Made by a program: the position numbers and the translations under genes. From Paracoccaceae bacterium (lineage in GTDB: Bacteria; Pseudomonadota; Alphaproteobacteria; Rhodobacterales; Rhodobacteraceae): 41,389 bases of DNA. The notes under the pieces were generated by a model that was not told the DNA's origin, did not search any database, and saw only the letters and a list, made by a program, of their open reading frames with translations. The DNA lies in assembly GCA_030148005.1 (NCBI GenBank), contig JASBUI010000002.1, positions 1 to 41,389 on the forward strand, given 5' to 3'. Of the stretch, positions 34,944 to 41,389 are shown piece after piece; position 1 is the first letter of the stretch, and each line of letters begins with the position of its first letter.

Positions 34944-37900
34944 TTAGATGCTTTGCAGGCTGCGCACGCCCAACTCACCCTGTTTTGCCGATTTGATGGC
35001 CAGCGCGGTGGCGTGGCATGCCGCGGCAGTGGTGAAATAGGGGATCTTGTCCATCAGCGCGACGTTGCGCATTGAACGCGAATCCTCGACCGCCTGCGCG
35101 CCTTCGGTGGTGTTCATAACCAGATCGATACCGCCATCCTTCATCAGGTCAACGATATTGGGGCGCCCTTCATAGGCCTTCTTGACGACCTCAGATGCGA
35201 CGCCGTGCTGTTCCAGAAATGCCGCCGTGCCGCTTGTTGCGACAATCTCAAATCCCAGATCGCGCATCGTCTGGGCGGTTTCGACCAGCATCGCGGTCTT
35301 GTCGCTGTCCTTGATCGACAGAAAGACGCGGCCCTTTTCGGGCAGGATCACGCCTGCGCCCATCTGCGCCTTCAGGAAGGCGCGGTGGAAGTCGCTGTCA
35401 GAGCCCATGACCTCACCGGTAGAGCGCATCTCGGGTCCAAGCAGGGTATCGACGCCGGGAAAGCGTGCAAAGGGCAGGACGGCCTCTTTGACGGCAAAGG
35501 TGTCGATGTCGGGATCGACAAGATCAAACTCAGCTAGCTTTGCGCCTGCCATGACCTGTGCGGCGATGGCGGCGATCGGGCTTAGAACGGCCTTGGCCAC
35601 GAAAGGAACGGTGCGCGAGGCGCGGGGGTTCACTTCGATCAGGTAAATCTCGTCGTCCTTGACTGCGAACTGGATGTTCATCAGCCCGACAACGTTCAAC
35701 GCCAGCGCCAGCGCCTTGGTCTGAACGCGCAGCTCGGCAATGATCTCGGGGCTGAGCGAATAGGGGGGCAGCGAACAGGCGCTGTCGCCGGAATGAACGC
35801 CCGCCTCTTCGATATGCTGCATGATGCCCGCAACATGCACCTGCGTCCCATCGCAAAGCGCGTCGACGTCGATTTCGGTTGCACCCGACAGGTAGCTGTC
35901 CAAAAGCACCGGGCTGTCGCCCGAGACGACGACGGCCTCAGAGATATAGCGTTCCAGCTGGGCCTGATCGCGGACGATTTCCATCGCGCGCCCGCCCAGA
36001 ACGTAAGAGGGGCGGATGACCAGCGGAAAGCCGATGTCTTCGGCAATTTCCAGCGCCTCGGCGTCCGAATGGGCGATGCCGTTGCGCGGCTGTTTCAGGC
36101 CAAGCTTGTTGACAAGCGCCTGGAAACGTTCGCGATCTTCGGCCAGATCGATGGCGTCTGGCGTGGTGCCAAGGATCGGGATGCCCTCGGCCTCAAGCGC
36201 GTTGGCCAGTTTCAGCGGCGTCTGGCCGCCAAGCTGAACGATAACGCCGTGAAGCGTGCCCTTGGACTGTTCGACGCGCAGGATCTCCATCACATGCTCG
36301 AACGTCAGCGGCTCGAAATACAGGCGGTCCGAGGTGTCGTAATCGGTTGAAACCGTTTCGGGGTTACAGTTGATCATGATCGTCTCATAGCCTGCGCCAG
36401 TCAGGGCAAAGCAGGCGTGACAGCAGCAATAGTCGAACTCGATCCCCTGACCGATCCGGTTGGGGCCACCGCCAAGGATGACAACCTTCTTGGCGTCCGT
36501 CGGGCGCGCTTCGTCCTCGACATCGTCCAGAACGGGCGTCTCATAGGTGGAATACATGTAAGGCGTCTGCGCTTCGAACTCGGCGGCGCAGGTGTCGATG
36601 CGTTTGAAGACGGCCGTTACGCCAAGGTTCTGGCGGGCGCGGCGCACCTGTCCTTCGGTGCGGCCGGTCAGCTTGGCCAGACGGGCATCGGTAAAGCCCA
36701 TCATCTTCAGCTTGCGCAGGCCCTTTTCCTCGACCGGAAGCCCGTTTGCGCGCACTTCTTCCTCGGCCTCCACGATCTCGCGGATGCGGGCCAGGAACCA
36801 TGGGTCAAAGGCGGTCGCGGCCTGAATTTCCTCATCGCTCAACCCGTGGCGCATCGCTTGGGCGATGGTGCGCATCCGGTCGGGGGTCTGGGCGCTGATC
36901 GCCTTGATGATCGCGGCGTGGTCGGGGGCGCCTTCGATCTCGACCTCGTCAAAACCGGTCAGGCCAGTCTCCATCGAGGCCAGCGCCTTTTGAACGGATT
37001 CGTGAAAGCTTCGCCCGATGGCCATGACCTCGCCCACCGATTTCATCGCCGTCGACAAAAGCGGCTTTGCGCCGGGGAACTTTTCAAAGGCAAAGCGCGG
37101 GATCTTGGTGACAACATAGTCGATGGTCGGCTCAAAGCTGGCCGGGGTGACCTTGGTGATGTCGTTGTCCAGCTCGTCCAGCGTATAGCCGACAGCCAGT
37201 TTCGCGGCGATCTTGGCAATCGGGAAACCGGTCGCTTTAGAGGCCAGCGCCGAAGACCGGCTGACGCGCGGGTTCATCTCGATCACGACCATGCGGCCGT
37301 CTTCGGGGTTGATGGCCCATTGCACGTTCGAGCCGCCGGTTTCCACGCCGATCTCGCGCAGAACGGCGATACTGCCGTTGCGCATGATCTGGTATTCCTT
37401 GTCGGTCAGGGTCAGCGCCGGGGCGACAGTGATCGAATCGCCCGTGTGCACGCCCATCGGATCGACGTTCTCGATGGCGCAGACGATGATCGCGTTGTCA
37501 GCGGTGTCGCGCACCACTTCCATCTCGAACTCTTTCCAGCCCAGAAGCGACTCATCGATCAGGATCTGGCTGACCGGGCTGGCATCCAGTCCCGATTTGC
37601 AGAAGTGTTCATAATCGTCGCGGTTATAGGCCACGCCGCCGCCGGTGCCGCCCAGCGTAAAGGCGGGGCGAATAATCGCCGGCAGGCCGATGTCTTCCAG
37701 CGCGGCCATGCATTCGTCCATGTTGTTGGCGATGGTGGCGCGCGGGTTTTCCAGCCCGATCCGGTCCATTGCCTCGCGAAAGAGCTTGCGGTCTTCGGCC
37801 ATTTCGATGGCCGGGCGCTTGGCGCCGATCATCTCGACGCCGTATTTTTCCAGAACGCCCATTTCTTCCAGTGCAAGAGAGGTGTTCAGACCCGTCTGCC

Positions 37901-38174
37901 CGCCCATCGTCGGCAAAAGAGCGTCGGGGCGCTCTTTCTCGATGATCTTGGCGACCATATCGGGGGTTATGGGTTCAATATAAGTGGCATCGGCCAGACC
38001 GGGGTCGGTCATGATCGTGGCGGGGTTCGAATTGACGAGGATGACGCGATAGCCTTCCTCGCGCAGGGCCTTGCAGGCCTGGGCGCCGGAGTAGTCAAAT
38101 TCGCAGGCCTGCCCGATGACGATTGGGCCTGCTCCGATGATCATGATCGACTTGATGTCGGTTCTCTTCGGCAT
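34944..38174 (-). CDS. carB: Carbamoyl-phosphate synthase large subunit
   Basis: This is the synthetase subunit making carbamoyl phosphate from bicarbonate, ammonia and ATP for arginine and pyrimidines. It has 1076 residues. It shows two tandem ATP-grasp halves: [20 protein letters not shown] near the N-terminus and [20 protein letters not shown] in the second half. An oligomerisation domain lies between, and a C-terminal MGS-like allosteric domain ends [13 protein letters not shown]. carA is not adjacent. The start at MPKRTDIK is preferred over MHGG 15 bases earlier by family similarity. A 7-bp stem-loop lies 20 bases upstream of the start. Confidence 0.98.
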   Translation of the reverse strand: MPKRTDIKSIMIIGAGPIVIGQACEFDYSGAQACKALREEGYRVILVNSNPATIMTDPGLADATYIEPITPDMVAKIIEKERPDALLPTMGGQTGLNTSLALEEMGVLEKYGVEMIGAKRPAIEMAEDRKLFREAMDRIGLENPRATIANNMDECMAALEDIGLPAIIRPAFTLGGTGGGVAYNRDDYEHFCKSGLDASPVSQILIDESLLGWKEFEMEVVRDTADNAIIVCAIENVDPMGVHTGDSITVAPALTLTDKEYQIMRNGSIAVLREIGVETGGSNVQWAINPEDGRMVVIEMNPRVSRSSALASKATGFPIAKIAAKLAVGYTLDELDNDITKVTPASFEPTIDYVVTKIPRFAFEKFPGAKPLLSTAMKSVGEVMAIGRSFHESVQKALASMETGLTGFDEVEIEGAPDHAAIIKAISAQTPDRMRTIAQAMRHGLSDEEIQAATAFDPWFLARIREIVEAEEEVRANGLPVEEKGLRKLKMMGFTDARLAKLTGRTEGQVRRARQNLGVTAVFKRIDTCAAEFEAQTPYMYSTYETPVLDDVEDEARPTDAKKVVILGGGPNRIGQGIEFDYCCCHACFALTGAGYETIMINCNPETVSTDYDTSDRLYFEPLTFEHVMEILRVEQSKGTLHGVIVQLGGQTPLKLANALEAEGIPILGTTPDAIDLAEDRERFQALVNKLGLKQPRNGIAHSDAEALEIAEDIGFPLVIRPSYVLGGRAMEIVRDQAQLERYISEAVVVSGDSPVLLDSYLSGATEIDVDALCDGTQVHVAGIMQHIEEAGVHSGDSACSLPPYSLSPEIIAELRVQTKALALALNVVGLMNIQFAVKDDEIYLIEVNPRASRTVPFVAKAVLSPIAAIAAQVMAGAKLAEFDLVDPDIDTFAVKEAVLPFARFPGVDTLLGPEMRSTGEVMGSDSDFHRAFLKAQMGAGVILPEKGRVFLSIKDSDKTAMLVETAQTMRDLGFEIVATSGTAAFLEQHGVASEVVKKAYEGRPNIVDLMKDGGIDLVMNTTEGAQAVEDSRSMRNVALMDKIPYFTTAAACHATALAIKSAKQGELGVRSLQSI

Positions 38175-38194
38175 GGGTCCCCCGTGCATGTTGG

Positions 38195-38212
38195 GCGGAC
38201 CGACCGGTCCGC
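38195..38212 (-). promoter_or_regulatory. Stem-loop in the carB leader
   Basis: GCGGACC-GACC-GGTCCGC is a perfect 7-bp dyad. Outer TGCA boxes at about 38187 and 38214 also face each other. It lies immediately before the carB ribosome-binding region and could be an operator or a leader hairpin. No known leader peptide is seen. Confidence 0.45.
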
Positions 38213-38258
38213 GTGCAAATTGTCCTGCGTTATACGTATCGCGAGGCCGGGTTCAACC

Positions 38259-39536
38259 TCAAACGGGGGCCGTCAGAGCCTGCCTTCGAAAATATAAGAC
38301 AGAAAAGGCCAGTCCCAGGGCTGCGACACAGGCGGTCCCAACGGTTGGAAGCGCGTTTAACTGAACATCTGCCAATGCCATAAGGCCAATCACGCCCGTT
38401 GTCATGGGCAAGAAGATCACCCCCAATGTGGCCACCGCCCCCCGACGGCTCAGGTATTGGGCAAAGATGGGCGCAAAGGCTACGGCGGTGATGTAGTGAT
38501 AGCCCCATGAAAGGGGCGAGAAGAGGCCAATCAGAATTGCCAGAATCGGCCATGCCAGCGGGGATTTGATCCGCGCCGTGACGATGACAGAGGCAAGCAG
38601 CGCCACCAGCGACAGAATGCGCCAGATCTGGTTCTTTTGCATGACTGACCAGCCAAAACGGGGATCGTCGGTCGCTGGTACAAAGATCAGCCGCTCCGGG
38701 GCGAAGATGCGAGCGATCAGCGGATCTATTGAAAAGACGATCTTGTTCGAAAAGGCCGTCGCGCTGATGACCCGCACCTCAGCCAGAAACGCCTGATGCA
38801 GGGGCCATCCGGCCAGCGCCACCGAAAGCGCCGCAAGAAGGGCGCCGAAAAGGACAAAGGACAGGGCCGCGCGGCGCTGCCCGCGCAAGAGCCAGACAAG
38901 CGCAAAGAAAAGCGGGTAAAGCTTGATCGCGGCCGCCAGCGCCATTGCCGCCCCGGCCATCCAGGGTTTCCCGGCGGCGGCGCGTTCCAGCCCCAGAAGG
39001 ATCAGAAAGCTGACAAGGATCTGCGGCTGGTCCTGTTCCAGCGCGACAATGCCGATCAGGGTGAAGTGCAATAGCGCAAGGCCGATGGCCAGAAAGACCC
39101 AAACGGGCAGGCGCGTGCGCAAGACCCGCCCCGCCAGCACGACGGTAAGGCCAATCAGAACCGGGTTGATCAGTTGCGCGGCAAGCTGAAGCTGATCAAA
39201 GCTGACCCAGCGCGCTACCGGCGCCATCAGCGCCGCCCAGATCGGCGGGTAGACAAAGGGAAAGACTGGGTCGGAATAGCCGATCGATTGCAGATAGGGC
39301 CACCACCCAGTGGGCGGGTTCATCGTGTAGACGGATGTGTCCACGGGATAGATCTGATCAAACTGCCCAAGACCATAGAAGTGACCTGCAAGCCAGGTTG
39401 CCATCAGATCGGGTGAGGGCGTGTCCCAATAGCGGTAAAGCGACCAGATCAGCGAAAGCGCGATCAACGCGGCGGCTGCGGCCCAGCCATAGGCCGGGGG
39501 CGGTGGGCTTTGCGCTTCGGTATTGGGGGATGTCAC
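38259..39536 (-). CDS. GT87-family membrane glycosyltransferase (DUF2029)
   Basis: This is a polytopic protein of 425 residues with roughly ten to twelve transmembrane helices. The N-terminal loop after the first helix contains DTPSPDLMATWLAGHFYGLG, with the acidic residue expected for a GT-C polyprenyl-phosphate-sugar transferase, and FPFVYPPIWAALMAP is typical of GT87. The gene begins with GTG one base after the methyltransferase stop and has no own ribosome-binding site, so it depends on coupling. It probably mannosylates or otherwise glycosylates an envelope glycan; the acceptor is unknown. Confidence 0.85.
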   Translation of the reverse strand: MTSPNTEAQSPPPPAYGWAAAAALIALSLIWSLYRYWDTPSPDLMATWLAGHFYGLGQFDQIYPVDTSVYTMNPPTGWWPYLQSIGYSDPVFPFVYPPIWAALMAPVARWVSFDQLQLAAQLINPVLIGLTVVLAGRVLRTRLPVWVFLAIGLALLHFTLIGIVALEQDQPQILVSFLILLGLERAAAGKPWMAGAAMALAAAIKLYPLFFALVWLLRGQRRAALSFVLFGALLAALSVALAGWPLHQAFLAEVRVISATAFSNKIVFSIDPLIARIFAPERLIFVPATDDPRFGWSVMQKNQIWRILSLVALLASVIVTARIKSPLAWPILAILIGLFSPLSWGYHYITAVAFAPIFAQYLSRRGAVATLGVIFLPMTTGVIGLMALADVQLNALPTVGTACVAALGLAFSVLYFRRQALTAPV

Positions 39537-39537
39537 G

Positions 39538-40206
39538 TCAGGCCGCTTTCAGCATCTGGATCGCGATCGCCTCATGCGAAAAGCCGATATAGGTATAGCT
39601 TTTGGGGCTCAGCGCCTCGCCCAAGGCCTTCCATTCATGCTCGCGCCAGCCGGGATAGCCGTAAAGCTCATCAAAAAGGATCACCGTTCCTTTCTTGAGC
39701 CGCCCGCGCAAGGCGCCAAGTGCAAAGGCGGTTGGGGTATATGTATCCATGTCCATATGCACGAAGCTGACGGGAGTTGGGGCGGTGTCTTCCAGAAAGG
39801 GCGGCAGGGTATCCTGTATCCAACCTTCGACAAGGGTGACGTTATCGGGCACTTCGGGCAGAACGCCCTTTTGGCCGAATGAACCCTTCTGGCGGCCACG
39901 GTGATGGCCAGTCCAGTCCTCTTCGAGGCCGACAAAACTGTCAAAACCGGTGATCTGGCGCTTTCGGCGGGCCAGAATCTCGGCAAAGACGCGAATGCCA
40001 AGACCGCCGGCCACGCCCAGCTCCATGATCAGGCCGTCCTGCGGCCCGTCATCCAGCCCCCGGCGCAGGGCATAGCGGCGCAGGTTGTCCTTTTTGGGGA
40101 ACAGCATCGCCTTGGGCATCTCTTCGCGGAAGGTGGCATAGCTGTCTGCAACGGCTTCTTCATAGAGAAGATCCAGCGGTGATCTTGGGGCGTTGTCACG
40201 GTTCAT
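39538..40206 (-). CDS. TylF/MycF-like class I SAM-dependent methyltransferase
   Basis: This is a protein of 222 residues. The SAM site reads LIMELGVAGGLGIRVFAEIL, followed by ITGFDSFVGLEEDWTGHH. VHMDMDTYTPTAFALGALRG carries the metal-binding Asp pair seen in the TylF/macrocin O-methyltransferase family, and VILFDELYGYPGW follows. It likely methylates a sugar or phenolic hydroxyl. The start at MNRDNAPR has AAGGGA upstream. It is coupled to the GT87 gene and divergent from aspS, so a glycan substrate is plausible. Confidence 0.83.
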   Translation of the reverse strand: MNRDNAPRSPLDLLYEEAVADSYATFREEMPKAMLFPKKDNLRRYALRRGLDDGPQDGLIMELGVAGGLGIRVFAEILARRKRQITGFDSFVGLEEDWTGHHRGRQKGSFGQKGVLPEVPDNVTLVEGWIQDTLPPFLEDTAPTPVSFVHMDMDTYTPTAFALGALRGRLKKGTVILFDELYGYPGWREHEWKALGEALSPKSYTYIGFSHEAIAIQMLKAA

Positions 40207-40299
40207 CGTCTGTCCCTTGGTCGTTGCGCAAAGACTTGCACAGTCGAATATCGGGTGCAATCTCGGCAGAGCCAAAGCTTTTGCGGACCCACTGTCACC

Positions 40300-40326
40300 T
40301 TGACAGTCGCGGTCAGGTGATATGTA
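40300..40326 (+). promoter_or_regulatory. Candidate aspS promoter
   Basis: A perfect TTGACA -35 (40300-40305) is followed by TATGTA (40321-40326) at 15 nt, or TGTACC at 17 nt. The aspS ATG lies about 40 bases further. The -10 is weak. Confidence 0.45.
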
Positions 40327-40367
40327 CCCCCGCCAGAACCCCGTGATCAGCCATCGGATGAAGACAT

Positions 40368-41389
40368 ATGCATGCCTTTCGCAGCAAAACTTGCGCAGAC
40401 CTGACCAAAGCCAATGTCGGTGAAACCGTCCGCCTTTCGGGGTGGGTGCACCGCGTCCGCGATCACGGCGGCATCCTGTTTATCGACCTGCGCGACCACT
40501 ACGGTGTGACGCAGGTTCTTTGCGATCCCGACAGCGCGGCTTTCGGGGACGTCGAAAAAGTGCGGTCCGAGTGGTGCATTCGTATCGACGGCGAGGTCAA
40601 GGCGCGCGATGAAAGCCTGATCAACCCCAAGCTTCCGACCGGCGAGATCGAGGTCTTTGTCCGCGAGATCGAAGTTCTGGGCGCGGCAGAAGAGCTTCCG
40701 CTGATTGTCTTTGGCGATCAGGAATACCCCGAAGAGACACGGCTGAAATACCGCTTTCTGGACCTGCGCCGCGAGGCGATGCAAAAGAACATGACGCTGC
40801 GCTCGGATGTCGTGGCATCGATCCGCAAGCGCATGTGGGATCAGGGTTTCCGCGAGTACCAGACGCCCATCATCACAGCATCCAGCCCCGAAGGCGCGCG
40901 CGACTTTCTGGTGCCCTCGCGTCTGCACCCGGGCAAATTCTATGCCCTGCCGCAGGCACCGCAGCAGTTCAAACAGCTGATCATGGTCTCGGGCTTTGAC
41001 AAGTATTTCCAGATCGCGCCCTGTTTTCGCGATGAAGACCCGCGCGCCGATCGCTCGCCCACCGATTTCTACCAGCTGGACATGGAGATGTCCTTTGTCG
41101 AGCAGCAGGATGTCTTTGATACGATCCAGCCGGTCGTTCAGGGCGTCTTTGAAGAGTTTGGCGGCGGGCGCAAAGTTGACCAGACATGGGAGCAGATTTC
41201 CTACGCCGATGCCGCGCTTTGGTACGGCACCGACAAGCCCGACCTGCGCAACCCTATCAAAATGCAAGTGGTCTCTGACCACTTCAGGGGAAGTGGCTTT
41301 GCGATCTTCGCAAAGCTGCTTGAGCAGGATGGCACCGAAATTCGCGCCATCCCGGCGCCAGGCGGCGGGTCGCGCAAATTCTGCGACCG
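40368..41389 (+). CDS. aspS: Aspartate-tRNA ligase, 5' part (runs off the window)
   Basis: This is a class II aminoacyl-tRNA synthetase that charges tRNA-Asp (in bacteria lacking AsnRS also tRNA-Asn). About 340 of the roughly 590 residues expected are present and the frame stays open to the last base. The N-terminal OB-fold anticodon domain shows [20 protein letters not shown] and [17 protein letters not shown]. The catalytic domain shows [29 protein letters not shown], and motif 2 as [19 protein letters not shown]. The start at MHAFRSKT is chosen by family resemblance; the ribosome-binding site is poor. Confidence 0.96.
   Translation, partial: MHAFRSKTCADLTKANVGETVRLSGWVHRVRDHGGILFIDLRDHYGVTQVLCDPDSAAFGDVEKVRSEWCIRIDGEVKARDESLINPKLPTGEIEVFVREIEVLGAAEELPLIVFGDQEYPEETRLKYRFLDLRREAMQKNMTLRSDVVASIRKRMWDQGFREYQTPIITASSPEGARDFLVPSRLHPGKFYALPQAPQQFKQLIMVSGFDKYFQIAPCFRDEDPRADRSPTDFYQLDMEMSFVEQQDVFDTIQPVVQGVFEEFGGGRKVDQTWEQISYADAALWYGTDKPDLRNPIKMQVVSDHFRGSGFAIFAKLLEQDGTEIRAIPAPGGGSRKFCD

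Noticed and set aside
36417..38297. A 626-codon open frame antisense to carB.
   Set aside because: Same reason: long antisense frames arise in GC-rich biased genes, and carB is intact on the other strand.
40347..41282. A 311-codon minus-strand open frame at the right edge.
   Set aside because: The plus strand carries an unmistakable aspS over the same bases with catalytic motifs; the minus frame has none.

Overview
The window is a gene-dense, GC-rich chromosomal stretch of an alphaproteobacterium, most likely a Rhodobacterales (Roseobacter-group) species. The reasons are an F1 ATP synthase operon without the Fo genes (the window opens on the atpH stop codon and runs atpA-atpG-atpD-atpC), a groESL operon under a perfect CIRCE element, a fused ATP sulfurylase/APS kinase, an Hsp20-DUF1150 pair, a divergent trxB/Lrp pair, a YbjN-proC pair and a family II pyrophosphatase. 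I see no tRNA, rRNA, transposase, integrase, phage structural gene or CRISPR array. Almost all of it reads as core genome.

Layout. 1-4316: F1-ATPase genes closed by an intrinsic terminator. 4379-7262: an H-type lectin-domain protein, prs on the minus strand, then a coupled 2-hydroxychromene-2-carboxylate isomerase-like gene and alpha/beta hydrolase. 7269-12236: a minus-strand block holding a threonine aldolase, a YcgN-type cysteine-cluster protein and ribF (start/stop overlaps), a PhaJ/MaoC-type hydratase, a HAD class IIA protein and ppaC. 12345-14028: a PD-(D/E)XK-like DUF2161 protein, a membrane-anchored LuxR-type regulator, and a secreted PepSY-like protein with a poly-Asp tail. 14272-16396: groESL. 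16436-18697: a GNAT acetyltransferase, an EamA permease and a secreted lipase-like hydrolase. 18694-20518: purK, purE and a DUF465 protein. 20588-21398: Hsp20-DUF1150 behind a heat-shock-type promoter. 21419-26704: sat-cysC, a VOC protein, Lrp/LysE, trxB and a second Lrp. 26701-27923: a Hint-domain protein and a 51-residue protein. 28216-31359: lgt, a MidA-type methyltransferase and pgeF, divergent from ubiK. 31643-34892: YbjN, proC, csaA, tdk and an unknown HTH-like protein. 34944-41389: carB, a GT87 membrane glycosyltransferase with a TylF-like methyltransferase, and the 5' part of aspS.

The genes cover energy, nucleotide, cofactor, sulfur and amino-acid metabolism plus protein quality control. 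The more unusual content is regulatory. A CTGC-N3-GCAG palindrome of the kind bound by PhaR overlaps the likely -35 of the PhaJ-like gene. Two sigma-32-type promoters with identical 14-nt spacing precede hsp20 and, unexpectedly, ubiK. Related GCAAT-type dyads sit in the sat-cysC and trxB/lrp promoters, and a 10-mer is shared between the sat-cysC and lrp/lysE promoters. The UbiK-YbjN gap carries a chain of inverted repeats. The best candidate for a little-described system is the PepSY/poly-Asp secreted protein next to the membrane-tethered LuxR regulator (13052-14028). A Hint protein lacking its nucleophilic Cys and an unsecreted single-domain H-type lectin also deserve attention. All family names come from recognition of motifs by eye; no searches were run.
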